Positions 25,571 to 33,758 of a DNA stretch of 64,000 nt are shown piece after piece. The translations under genes were made by a program, and so were the position numbers. Positions within the stretch are counted from its first letter, which is position 1; every line of letters starts with the position of its first letter. The stretch covers positions 1-64,000 of the forward strand of contig NZ_JBNXUN010000006.1 of assembly GCF_050563525.1 (NCBI RefSeq), written 5' to 3'. A model generated the notes under the pieces. It did no database searches. It saw only the letters and a program-made list of their open reading frames with translations, and was not told the DNA's origin. This stretch comes from Falsiroseomonas sp050563525 (GTDB taxonomy: Bacteria > Pseudomonadota > Alphaproteobacteria > Acetobacterales > Acetobacteraceae).

Positions 25571-28060
25571 CTACAGGATGAAGTCGGCCTCCGTCAGCAC
25601 GGTGTCCGCCGCGAAGGACAGGGTGATCGACGACCCGCCGGAGGTGGTGACCACCGCATAGGCGAATTCAGCCCCGGCTGGACTGACGCCGATTTCGAGA
25701 GCGGAAAAGTCCGCATAGCCGAAGGCGCTGAGATCGAGCAGATCCTCGCCCTGGACGAAGTCCTGGATGCTGTCATGGCCATGGCCCGAGGCGAAGACGA
25801 AGATGTCGCCGCCTCCGGCACCGGTGTAGATCTGCGCCTCCGCCCCGTCGATGAACCGGTCGTCCTGGTTGGTGCCGATGAAGCTCTCGAAGCGCATCAG
25901 GCTGGCGCCGGCCTGGCCGTCCAGCGAAAGGGTGAAGTTCCGCAGGTTCACCACGGCGCCGAAGATCTGTACGTTGAACAGGTCGAGCGTGTCGCGCCCG
26001 CCCCCGCCATCGAAGCGGTTGCCGAGGAAATCCAGCACGAGTTCCTCGCCGTCGAAATACAGGGCGAGTTGCAGCAGGTCGTCGCCGCCGCCTGTCGCCA
26101 CCAGGTTGTCCCGCAGCACGATCCGCGCGTCGCCCGATGCGCCATCCTCGCCGGCCGCACCAGTCAGGCCGAGGCGGTTGGTCACGAGGATGCCGCCTTC
26201 CTCCGTCGTGCCGACATCCTCCTCACCCCCGCCAAAGCCATGCCAGCCGCCGAAGCCGCCCCAGCCACCGATGGCCGCGGCCTCCAGCCGCACCGTGGTC
26301 GCGGCCTCGCCCCCCGCGCCGATCCGGTTGCCGACCAGTTCCGCCACGGCATCACCACCGGCCCCGCCGGCGCCGCCATCGCCGCCGATATCCGAGCCTT
26401 CGTCGCGGGCGCCGGCGACCTCGTCATTGGCGTACTGCTCAAAGCCCGTGCTGCCGAAGCCGGCGTCACCGCCCCAGCCACCGTCGCCGCCATCGCCGCC
26501 CAGCGCCGTCGCCACAAGCACCCAATCCGTGCCGGGTGCGGCCTGGGCATCCAGGCCGGTGATGCGGGCCAGGGCATCGCCGCCCCGGCCGTCGGCGCCG
26601 CCCGCACCGCCCTCCCCACCGTCGCGTCCGTCGGACAGATCCGCGTCGAAATGCCCCCAGCCGCCATCGCCGCCCCAACCCCCCTCGCCGCCCGCGCCGC
26701 CGGTCGCCGAGGCATGGAGGGCGTGGTTGGCCCCGGGTCCATACGCAGCGACATAGGACCCGATGCCCGCCAGCGCGGCGCCCCCCGCGCCCCCGGCCCC
26801 GCCAGCGCCGCCGCTGCCACCCTGGCCGGAGGTGTCGTACAGCCCGCCGAGCAGGTTTCCCTCCCCATCCAGCTCCATGACATCACGCTCCGGCGCGGAA
26901 TCGCCGCCCCAGCCGCCATCCCCGCCATCCCCGCCCTGGCCGCCCCGGGCGGTCATGCGGAATTCCGATTCATCCCGTCCGGCCAGCGCACCGCCCAGGC
27001 GAGTGCCCGCGCCATCCGCGATGGCCGAAGCAGCGCCGCCGCCACCACCGTCGAGGCCTGCCGCGCCATCCTCCCCGCGCGTCGTGATCCGCGTGCGCAG
27101 CGGGGCGGTGTACAGGTAGGTCTCGACCCCCTCCGCACCGTCGCCGCCATCGTCGCCGCTGCCGCCATTCCCGCCCTCGGCCAGGCCGTGGCGCCGCACC
27201 AGGTCCTCCCGCACGCTGCCCGCCAGCACGTCGTCGCGGTCGAACAGGGTCGCCTGGACCACTTCGCCGGCCTGGCCCATCGCGCCGTCCGCGCCGGCCT
27301 CCCGCCGCAGTTCGTCAATTTCCAGCGGGTCACCGACCGGGCCGAACAGCAGGTTGCCGGCATGCAGGTCGGTCAGTGCCGTGTTGCGAAGCGTCAGCCG
27401 GATCTCGCCGTCGAGGTCGATCCGCACGACCCGGCCGACCTGCGTCGCGACCGCCATCAGTCCATCCAGCGTCAGCCCATCGAAGGCTGAGAGATCGATC
27501 AGGTCCTCGCCATCGGTGAAGTCCACCAGGACCACATGGCCCGCCTCCGGCCCGATGCGGAAGACGTCCACGCCGGCACCGCCGGTCAGCCGGTCATTGC
27601 CGCCGCCGCCCTGCAAGGTATCGGCGCCGTCGCCACCCAGGATGGTGTCGTTGCCGAGGCCGCCGCGCAGCAGATCATCCCTACCACGGCCGACCAGGCG
27701 CAAATGGGTCGCGATCCCGGCGGCATCCACGTCGAGGCTGGCGGTGGCGATCCGGGCCAGGGTGATGGTGGCGGTCGGGCCCAGCGCGGTCTCCGCCGCG
27801 CTGCCCAGGGTCAGGCCGGCGGTGCCGGTGGCGCGCAGGACGACCTGTTCGAAACCTCGCAGCCCGAGGAAGGCTGCATCCCCGACCACCAGGGGGCCAG
27901 GCGACAGGATGCGCAGCGTGTCGCGCCCTTCGCCAGCATCCTGCATCAGCCCGGATGCGAACAGGCCGGGCGTGCCGAAGGTGAGGAAGACGTCAGGCCC
28001 CGCGCTTCCATCCTGCAGCAGCGGCCCGCCGGTCAGCGGGGTAATCCGAAACTGTGCCAT
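25571..28060 (-). CDS. Large glycine-rich RTX-type secreted protein
   Basis: 829 residues from ATG 28060, chosen because GGAGGG lies seven bases upstream. No N-terminal signal peptide. Residues about 125-175 hold Ca-binding RTX nonapeptides (LRGGLGNDTILGGDGADTL, QGGGGNDRLTGGAGVDVF). Residues about 290-620 are a low-complexity region of GGDGGDGGWGGD-type blocks. A second RTX/serralysin-type unit lies near the end (GGGDIFVFASGHGHDSIQDF), and the extreme C-terminus LTEADFIL fits type I secretion signals (acidic residue then hydrophobics). Predicted to be exported by a type I system and folded by Ca2+; no T1SS genes are in the window. Possible adhesin or matrix protein. Confidence 0.85.
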   Translation of the reverse strand: MAQFRITPLTGGPLLQDGSAGPDVFLTFGTPGLFASGLMQDAGEGRDTLRILSPGPLVVGDAAFLGLRGFEQVVLRATGTAGLTLGSAAETALGPTATITLARIATASLDVDAAGIATHLRLVGRGRDDLLRGGLGNDTILGGDGADTLQGGGGNDRLTGGAGVDVFRIGPEAGHVVLVDFTDGEDLIDLSAFDGLTLDGLMAVATQVGRVVRIDLDGEIRLTLRNTALTDLHAGNLLFGPVGDPLEIDELRREAGADGAMGQAGEVVQATLFDRDDVLAGSVREDLVRRHGLAEGGNGGSGDDGGDGAEGVETYLYTAPLRTRITTRGEDGAAGLDGGGGGAASAIADGAGTRLGGALAGRDESEFRMTARGGQGGDGGDGGWGGDSAPERDVMELDGEGNLLGGLYDTSGQGGSGGAGGAGGAGGAALAGIGSYVAAYGPGANHALHASATGGAGGEGGWGGDGGWGHFDADLSDGRDGGEGGAGGADGRGGDALARITGLDAQAAPGTDWVLVATALGGDGGDGGWGGDAGFGSTGFEQYANDEVAGARDEGSDIGGDGGAGGAGGDAVAELVGNRIGAGGEAATTVRLEAAAIGGWGGFGGWHGFGGGEEDVGTTEEGGILVTNRLGLTGAAGEDGASGDARIVLRDNLVATGGGDDLLQLALYFDGEELVLDFLGNRFDGGGGRDTLDLFNVQIFGAVVNLRNFTLSLDGQAGASLMRFESFIGTNQDDRFIDGAEAQIYTGAGGGDIFVFASGHGHDSIQDFVQGEDLLDLSAFGYADFSALEIGVSPAGAEFAYAVVTTSGGSSITLSFAADTVLTEADFIL

Positions 28061-28162
28061 CGCTGCGCCCTCCACTGCCACCGGTTCGGTTTCGCAGCGA
28101 AGTCAGCATAGGCACGGCGCGCGCGGCGTCCAGATGGACGCCGCACCGGCCACCGTCGGCCT

Positions 28163-28251
28163 GGACGGCCCGGATCAGAACTCCACGCACATCGCGCCGG
28201 TCAGGCGCGTTCGACGCACGTCGCGTGTGTCAGGCGCGTTCAACGCACATC
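28163..28251. repeat. Degenerate tandem copies of thiolase gene 3' end
   Basis: Read on the minus strand the last codons of the thiolase (ATGTGCGTTGAACGCGCCTGA) recur just past its stop as ACGTGCGTCGAACGCGCC plus TGA, and a third, weaker copy reads ATGTGCGTGGAGTTC plus TGA. Copies are about 27-30 bases apart and fall at 28230-28251, 28202-28222 and 28174-28191. They look like slippage duplications followed by drift. Confidence 0.7.
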
Positions 28252-29408
28252 GCGACACCCATCCCGCCGCCGATGCACAGAGTCACCAGGCCGCGCTTGG
28301 CATCGCGCCGCTGCATCTCGAACAGCAGCGTGTTCAGCACCCGCGCGCCCGAGGCCCCGATGGGGTGCCCGAGCGCGATCGCGCCGCCATTGACGTTCAC
28401 CTTGGCGGGGTCCCAGCCGAGGTCCTTGTTCACCGCGCAGGCCTGCGCCGCGAAGGCCTCGTTGGCCTCGATCAGGTCGAGCGAGGCGACATCCCAGCCC
28501 GCCTTCTGCAAGGCCTTGCGGCTGGCCGGGATCGGCCCGGTGCCCATGATGGAGGGATCGACGCCCGCCGTGGCCCAGGACACGATGCGCGCCATCGGCG
28601 TGATGCCGCGGCGGCGCGCCTCCTCGGCCGACATCACCACCACCGCGGCGGCGCCGTCATTGATGCCGGAGGCATTGCCGGCGGTGACGGTGCCTTCCTT
28701 GCTGAAGGCCGGGCGAAGCTTGGCGAGCACCTCCAGCGTCGTCTCCGGCTTCGGGTACTCATCCTCCGAGATCACCGTGTCGCCCTTGCGGCCCTTCACG
28801 GTCACCGGGGTGATCTCGTCGCGGAAGCGGCCGGCCTTCATCGCCTCGCCGGCCTTGCGCTGGCTGGCGGCAGCGAATTCGTCCTGTTCCTGGCGCGTCA
28901 GCTGGAACTTCTGCGCCACGTTCTCTGCCGTGTTGCCCATGTGGTAGCCATGGAAGGCGTCCCACAGCCCGTCCTTGATCATAGTGTCGACCATGGCGAG
29001 GTCGCCCATCTTCTGGCCGGCGCGCAGGTTCGCGCAGTGCGGCGCCTGGGTCATGCTTTCCATCCCGCCGGCGACGACGATGCCGGCATCGCCGCAGGCG
29101 ATCTGCTGCGCCGCGAGCGCGACGGTGCGCAGGCCCGATCCGCAAAGCTGGTTGATGCCGAAGGCGGTGCGCTCCACCGGGATGCCGGCGGCGATGGCGG
29201 CCTGGCGGGCCGGGTTCTGGCCGGCACCGGCCGGCAGCACCTGGCCGAGGATCACTTCATCCACCTGGTCCGGCGCGACGCCGGCGCGTTCGAGCGCGGC
29301 ACGGATGGCGACGGTGCCGAGCGCATGGGCCGACAGGCTGGCGAAGGCGCCGTTGAAGGATCCCACGGGGGTGCGGGCGGCGGAGGCGATGACAATCTCG
29401 GTCGACAT
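28230..29408 (-). CDS. phaA: Acetyl-CoA C-acetyltransferase (beta-ketothiolase)
   Basis: 392 residues from ATG 29408. Condenses two acetyl-CoA to acetoacetyl-CoA, the first PHB step, and also works in reverse. Catalytic cysteine in INQLCGSGLRTVAL, thiolase signatures NVNGGAIALGHPIGASGARV (His) and CIGGGMGVAM (second Cys), SASRTP-like start IASAARTPVGSFNG. The assignment to PHB rather than general thiolysis rests on neighbours phaC, phaE and phaR. Its 3' end is followed by degenerate tandem copies of the final codons. Confidence 0.93.
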   Translation of the reverse strand: MSTEIVIASAARTPVGSFNGAFASLSAHALGTVAIRAALERAGVAPDQVDEVILGQVLPAGAGQNPARQAAIAAGIPVERTAFGINQLCGSGLRTVALAAQQIACGDAGIVVAGGMESMTQAPHCANLRAGQKMGDLAMVDTMIKDGLWDAFHGYHMGNTAENVAQKFQLTRQEQDEFAAASQRKAGEAMKAGRFRDEITPVTVKGRKGDTVISEDEYPKPETTLEVLAKLRPAFSKEGTVTAGNASGINDGAAAVVVMSAEEARRRGITPMARIVSWATAGVDPSIMGTGPIPASRKALQKAGWDVASLDLIEANEAFAAQACAVNKDLGWDPAKVNVNGGAIALGHPIGASGARVLNTLLFEMQRRDAKRGLVTLCIGGGMGVAMCVERA

Positions 29409-29472
29409 GGGCCCTGCGGCTCCTTCCTGCTTGGCTGGCGTTGGCTGCCAGTGTGGTGCGGCGCGAAGGCGG

Positions 29473-30543
29473 CTACAAGCCGCGCAGCCAGGCCAGCAGC
29501 GGGCGCCACAGCGCCGCCTCCGCCCCGCTGCCGGCGGCCATGCCGATATGGCCCGCGGCGGCCTCATGCACCGTGGCCCGTGGCAGTTGTGCGGCGAGGG
29601 CCCGGGCGGATGCCGGCGGCACGATGCGGTCCCGGTGCGGCACGGCGCAGAAGGCCGGCATCGCCAGCACGGACGGGTCCACCACCGCGCCGGCCACGCG
29701 CCAGGCCAGGCGGTGCGGGGTGTTGGCGCCGTACCAGCCGCCCAGCGCCTCCCGCGCCACGGGGGCTGCCAGCGGCACGCCGTCGTTCAGCCAATCCTCC
29801 AGCGCGACGAACTGCGCGGCGCGGTCGGAGGCCGGGTCGAGGCGGGCGAAGGCGCGGAATTTCTGCGGGATGCCGAAGGGGTCGAGCCCGGCGAACAGGG
29901 TCTGGATGACGTCGACCGGCAGCGCGCCGGTGGCCTGCATCATCGGCTCCAGCCCCGGCAGCAGGGCGGCGGCGCCACGCGCCCGATCAGCCTCAGCCAC
30001 ATCCGCGTGGAAATCCCACGGCGTCGCCAGCAGGCCAAGCGCCGCCACCCGGTCCGGCCGCCGCAGCGCCGCGGCCAGCGCCAGCAGCCCGCCCATGCAG
30101 TAGCCGACCAGCACCACCGGCCCCGGCAGCGCGGCAAGTGCGCGTTCCAGCCGGCCGGCGATGTAGTCGGTGAGGGAAAAGCCGCGCTCGGCCTGTTCCG
30201 GCCAGCCCCAGTCCAGCAACAGCGGGCGCTGCCCCTGCCCGGCCAGGAAACGCAACAGGGACCGCCCTGGCATCAGGTCCAGGACCTGCGCCCGGTTGAT
30301 CAGCGAGGGCACGAACAGCACCGGCATGCCAGGCGCGCCGGCCGCATAATCCAGAACGCGGGATCCACCTTCGGCCCAGGCCACCGGCGGGTCCGGCAGG
30401 GTGCGCGTGTAGGGGTGGCGCCGATAGGCGGCGATGCCGGCCAGCAGCGCACGATCGGCGCGCAGCAGCCGGCGGATCACCGCGGCCCGGAAGGCCTCAG
30501 GCGGGTGGCTTCCGGCGGCGAGGGCGGCGACGATCCGGCGCAT
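29473..30543 (-). CDS. phaC: PHA synthase-like alpha/beta hydrolase (PhaC)
   Basis: 356 residues from ATG 30543, near the usual length of class III PhaC. It polymerises (R)-3-hydroxyacyl-CoA. The lipase-like box GYCMGGLLALAAA carries cysteine instead of serine, the hallmark of PHA synthases; the aspartate is in HRDRIVPP and the histidine in GHIGMAAG. Other family segments: VLFVPSLINRAQVLDL, LLLDWGWPEQAERGFSLTDY, LATPWDFHAD. The frame stays open upstream to ATG 30747 (424 residues), but that would overlap the phaE-like gene by about 250 bases; ATG 30543 overlaps it by 47. Confidence 0.85.
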   Translation of the reverse strand: MRRIVAALAAGSHPPEAFRAAVIRRLLRADRALLAGIAAYRRHPYTRTLPDPPVAWAEGGSRVLDYAAGAPGMPVLFVPSLINRAQVLDLMPGRSLLRFLAGQGQRPLLLDWGWPEQAERGFSLTDYIAGRLERALAALPGPVVLVGYCMGGLLALAAALRRPDRVAALGLLATPWDFHADVAEADRARGAAALLPGLEPMMQATGALPVDVIQTLFAGLDPFGIPQKFRAFARLDPASDRAAQFVALEDWLNDGVPLAAPVAREALGGWYGANTPHRLAWRVAGAVVDPSVLAMPAFCAVPHRDRIVPPASARALAAQLPRATVHEAAAGHIGMAAGSGAEAALWRPLLAWLRGL

Positions 30544-31036
30544 CTCCGCCTGCCCGGCCGGCGAGACCCGGCTGCTGCCGCCCTGGGCCGACGCGCTCGA
30601 GTTCGGCCAGCCGGCGCTCCAGCTCGGCGATCCGGTCAGCCCCGGCAGGCTCCCCGCGCTCGCGATCGCCGCCATCCCCCGGCTCGCGCCCAGGATCAGG
30701 TGCAGCGGCAGCGGGCGCGGGCCGCGGCGGCGCAGCGGCGCTGTCATGCGCGGGCCAGGTGGGCCAGGCGGGTGGGCTCCAGTTCGGCATGGGCCAGTTC
30801 GGCGGAAATCCTGGCGCGCCCGGCGGCGGCCGGCCGAAGGGCGGCGCGATGGCCGCCCGCAGCCACGCGCCACCCAGCCCGGCCCAGGCGGCGGTCATCG
30901 CGGCCCAGGTCTCGGCGGTTTCGCGGTCCGCCGCCAATCCGGCAATCTCGCTCTGCCACAGGGCGATCCAGTCCTCGGCCAGCGCTTCCAGCTCCGCCGC
31001 CGCATCCCGGCCGTCCTTGGCGCCGTCCCCGTGCAT
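30497..31036 (-). CDS. PhaE-like PHA synthase subunit
   Basis: About 179 residues. N-terminal helix with EDWIALWQSEIAGLAADRET resembles class III PHA synthase subunit PhaE, then a Pro/Ala/Trp-rich linker (PPNWPMPNWSPPAWPTWP) and a C-terminal leucine-type helix ADRIAELERRLAELER. The last 30 residues are Arg/Pro-rich and overlap the start of phaC, so the true end is less certain. ATG 31036 has GAGGA at better spacing than ATG 31039. It lies upstream of and overlaps phaC, and diverges from phaR. The name rests on position and weak similarity. Confidence 0.6.
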   Translation of the reverse strand: MHGDGAKDGRDAAAELEALAEDWIALWQSEIAGLAADRETAETWAAMTAAWAGLGGAWLRAAIAPPFGRPPPGAPGFPPNWPMPNWSPPAWPTWPAHDSAAAPPRPAPAAAAPDPGREPGDGGDRERGEPAGADRIAELERRLAELERVGPGRQQPGLAGRAGGDAPDRRRPRRRKPPA

Positions 31037-31230
31037 CATCCATCCTCGAGGAACCCGTCATGCGGACCGGCGAGGGCCAGCCCGCGCGGGATCATAGTCC
31101 AGCCAACGCCCGCGGACAGGACCGGCTGCGTGCGATGGCGTCAGAATCCGAGAAACAGGTGTTTCGCGCTGCGATGCAGCGCATGGTAGGATTCGATGAC
31201 GGCAGCACCGCCGGGGAAAGCAGGGCGAAC

Positions 31231-31956
31231 ATGGCACAGGATACGATCCAGAAGGGAGCCGGCCAAGCGGCGGGCCGCAAACCCTCCCTCGCCAAGGGCT
31301 CGCCGCCGTCCGAGGCCCAGGGCAGGGCAGATAGCGAACAGCCGGGTGGTCCCCCGACCGGTGCGGCGCTCAACGAGGAAACCGCGGCAATGCCGCCGGT
31401 GGTTGTGAAGAAATACGCCAACCGCCGGCTCTACAACACGGAATCCTCCTCCTACGTCACGCTGGAGGACCTGGCGGTGATGGTCCGCCACGGGCGGCAC
31501 TTCGTGGTCTACGACGCGAAATCCGGTGAGGACATCACCCGCGGCGTGCTGACGCAGATCATCGTCGAGGAGGAAGCCAAGGGCCGCAACCTGCTGCCGA
31601 CCTCGTTCCTGCGTCAGATCATCGGCTTCTACGGCGACAGCATGCAGTCCCTGGTGCCACGCTACCTGGAATCGGTGATGGGCGCCTTCTCCCGCCAGCA
31701 TGACCAGGTGCGGCGCACCGTCGAACAGACCATGGGCGGCTTCATCCCCTTCACCAACCTGGAGGAGATGGGCAAGCAGAACATGGCCATGATGGAGCGC
31801 GCGATGAGCCTGTTCTCGCCCTTCCGCGCCGCCGGAGAACAGGCCGAGCCGCAGCCCGATTCCGCCCGCCTCGCCGCGCTGCAGGCGGAGCTCGAGGCCC
31901 TTCGCCAGCAGATCGAGCACTACAAGGCAATGGAGGCCGCGAAGAAGCGGGATTAG
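31231..31956 (+). CDS. phaR: PHB synthesis repressor PhaR
   Basis: 241 residues from ATG 31231; ATG 31135 and ATG 31390 are alternatives, the last giving a family-length 188. PhaR binds PHB granules and DNA and represses phasin genes. The N-terminal DNA/PHB-binding core VVVKKYANRRLYNTESSSYV, TLEDLAVMVRHGRHFVVYDA and GEDITRGVLTQIIVEEE is highly conserved, followed by the accumulation-regulator domain (LPTSFLRQIIGFYGDSMQSL) and a C-terminal coiled coil. The extra N-terminus is low-complexity. Divergent from phaE-phaC. Confidence 0.93.
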   Translation: MAQDTIQKGAGQAAGRKPSLAKGSPPSEAQGRADSEQPGGPPTGAALNEETAAMPPVVVKKYANRRLYNTESSSYVTLEDLAVMVRHGRHFVVYDAKSGEDITRGVLTQIIVEEEAKGRNLLPTSFLRQIIGFYGDSMQSLVPRYLESVMGAFSRQHDQVRRTVEQTMGGFIPFTNLEEMGKQNMAMMERAMSLFSPFRAAGEQAEPQPDSARLAALQAELEALRQQIEHYKAMEAAKKRD

Positions 31957-31960
31957 CCGG

Positions 31961-31979
31961 ACTCGCGTCCGACGCGAGT
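31961..31979 (+). terminator. Hairpin after phaR
   Basis: Perfect inverted repeat actcgcgt-ccg-acgcgagt, four bases after the phaR stop. No clear T-run follows, so it is a probable but not certain rho-independent terminator. Confidence 0.5.
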
Positions 31980-32115
31980 AGAATGTGGGACCTACACGCA
32001 AAAATAACGTAAGTCGGTCTACATCACGTCCTTGTCATGCGCGCGAGAGGCGAACCCGTGCGCAATAGAGCCTGCTCATCAGATGTATCGCGGCCGGCGC
32101 CGCGGAGGTCCAGCA

Positions 32116-32553
32116 ATGCCGACGATCGAGACCGAAGAACAGGCCATTCCCGCCGTGGCCGGGGAGCGTCCGGGACAGCGCGCGAACGCCGCCGACCGCC
32201 ATGTGGGAGCCCGCATCCGCGAGCGCCGCGTGATGATGGGCCTGTCGCAGCAGCAGCTCGCGAAGCTGATCGGCGTGACCTACCAGCAGGCGCACAAATA
32301 TGAGCGCGGCCTGAACCGGATCTCGGCCGGGCGGCTGTTCGAGATCGGCCAGGTGCTGGGCGTGCCGGTGTCCTGGTTCTTCGACGGGCTGACGAGCGAA
32401 AATGCCGGCCCCGAGGCTTCCCCACGCCAGCGCATGTGCCTGGAACTGGCCCGCAACTTCGCGCTGATCGACAACGAGAAGCACCAGGAGGCGCTGAGCC
32501 AGATGGCCCGCGCCCTGGCCGCGCAGTCGCAGGCGGAACGCGGCGCATCGTGA
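32116..32553 (+). CDS. XRE-family transcriptional regulator
   Basis: 145 residues. A helix-turn-helix of the Cro/C1 type occupies residues 29-90: VGARIRERRVMMGLSQQQLA, LIGVTYQQAHKYERGLNRIS, AGRLFEIGQVLGVPVSWFF. The N-terminus is polar and disordered and the C-terminus is a short helix with LIDNEKHQEALSQMARAL. Such small regulators are conserved in alphaproteobacteria. GGAGG lies seven bases upstream of ATG. The stop overlaps the next gene's GTG by four bases. Target unknown. Confidence 0.9.
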   Translation: MPTIETEEQAIPAVAGERPGQRANAADRHVGARIRERRVMMGLSQQQLAKLIGVTYQQAHKYERGLNRISAGRLFEIGQVLGVPVSWFFDGLTSENAGPEASPRQRMCLELARNFALIDNEKHQEALSQMARALAAQSQAERGAS

Positions 32554-32888
32554 GACGACTGGCGGGGCTGCTGCTGCTCCTCGCCAGCCCGGCTGCCGCA
32601 GAACCCCTGCTGATCGAGGGCAGCGCCCTGCGGCAAAGCCTGGACTGCACCGGCCGCGACGTGCTGGTGCGCGGCCACCGCAACGCTCTGGTCCTGACCG
32701 GCGGCTGCCGCAGCCTGCATGTGCAGGGCGATGTCAGCAGCATCCGCGCCGAACTCGAACCCGGCGCCCGAGTGACACTGGCCGGAGAGGTGCTGGACCT
32801 GGCCTGGTCGCTGAGCGCTATCGGGGCACCGCCACGCATCGCCGAGCAAGGCCGCCAGATCAGCATCGCCCGAGTCATCCCGCGCTGA
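32550..32888 (+). CDS. Exported DUF3060-like protein
   Basis: 112 residues from GTG 32550, overlapping the regulator's stop. A clear Sec signal peptide (RRLAGLLLLLASPAAAEP) is followed by a small repetitive beta domain: LDCTGRDVLVRGHRNALVLT, GGCRSLHVQGDVSSIRAELE, with two cysteines placed to form a disulfide, matching the DUF3060 pattern. Periplasmic; function unknown. Tail-to-tail with phnE, one base apart. Confidence 0.75.
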   Translation: MRRLAGLLLLLASPAAAEPLLIEGSALRQSLDCTGRDVLVRGHRNALVLTGGCRSLHVQGDVSSIRAELEPGARVTLAGEVLDLAWSLSAIGAPPRIAEQGRQISIARVIPR

Positions 32889-32889
32889 G

Positions 32890-33753
32890 TCAGCGTGCCG
32901 GCAGGATCTCCCTCCCCCCGATCAGCCTGCGGCGGATGCGGGCGGAAATCTGGTCGATGATGGCGACCACGACCAGCATCAGGATGATGATGAAGGCCAC
33001 CTCGTCCCAGGCACGGATGCGGATGCGCTCGGCGATCGCCAGCCCGATCCCGCCGGCACCGACGATGCCAAGCACGCTGGCGGAGCGCGTGTTGCTTTCC
33101 AGGAAGTACAGCGCCTGGGACAGCATCACCGGCAGGACCTGCGGCAACAGGCCAAAGCGGGTGCGCATCAGCGGGCTGCCGCCCACCGCCTCGATCCCCT
33201 CCGCCTGCCGGCGTTCCGCATTCTCGATCGCCTCGGCATACAGCTTGGCCAGCACCGCGATGTCCGCCGTCGCAATCGCCAGCACGCCAGCCAGCGGGCC
33301 GAGGCCGACGGCTCGGACATAGGCAAGCGCCCAGATCAACTGATCCACGCCGCGGAAGCCGTCGAAGACCCGGCGGATGGAGAAATGCGCCAGCGCGTTC
33401 ACCACCACGTTGCGCGCGCCGAGGAAGCCCAGCGGCACCGCGATGACGGCGGCGATGAAGGTGCCGAGGAAGGCCATGGCGACGCTTTCGGCGATGCCCT
33501 CCAGGATATCCACCCACAGCTCGCCCGGCGAGGGCGGGATCATCAGCACGACGATGGTGCCGAGTCCCGAAAGCCCGTTCCATAGCCGGGCCGGCGTGAT
33601 CTGGAACCACCAGAACAGGAAGCCGATCCAGGCGAGCGCGGCAATTCCCGCCGCCGCCCGCAGCGCCCGCACCCGCGGCGTCGGCCCGAACGCCGCCGGC
33701 ATGCGCGCGCGGATCTGCTTGATCTGGCCGGGTGTCGGCTGGGCGAGCGCCAT
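32890..33753 (-). CDS. phnE: Phosphonate-type ABC transporter permease (PhnE, second copy)
   Basis: 287 residues, six or so membrane helices, BPD_transp_1 domain. Conserved permease loop region GIEAVGGSPLMRTRFGLLPQ followed by VLPVMLSQALYFLESNTRSA and SVLGIVGAGGIGLAIAERIR, typical of PhnE. Starts five bases after the first phnE stop. Two different PhnE subunits likely form a heterodimeric channel with PhnC and PhnD. Confidence 0.92.
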   Translation of the reverse strand: MALAQPTPGQIKQIRARMPAAFGPTPRVRALRAAAGIAALAWIGFLFWWFQITPARLWNGLSGLGTIVVLMIPPSPGELWVDILEGIAESVAMAFLGTFIAAVIAVPLGFLGARNVVVNALAHFSIRRVFDGFRGVDQLIWALAYVRAVGLGPLAGVLAIATADIAVLAKLYAEAIENAERRQAEGIEAVGGSPLMRTRFGLLPQVLPVMLSQALYFLESNTRSASVLGIVGAGGIGLAIAERIRIRAWDEVAFIIILMLVVVAIIDQISARIRRRLIGGREILPAR

Positions 33754-33758
33754 CGCCG

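Noticed and set aside
26181..27190. Glycine-block region considered as mycobacterial PE-PGRS or a CRISPR-like repeat
   Set aside because: Blocks are protein-level low complexity, not regularly spaced identical DNA repeats, and there is no PE domain. No CRISPR array was seen anywhere in the window.
25775..27490. Plus-strand frame across the RTX protein
   Set aside because: Reverse-strand shadow of glycine-rich codons; alanine/proline-rich and without motifs.
28163..28251. Repeats as an attachment site
   Set aside because: They match the end of the adjacent thiolase gene and no integrase or tRNA is near; slippage explains them better.
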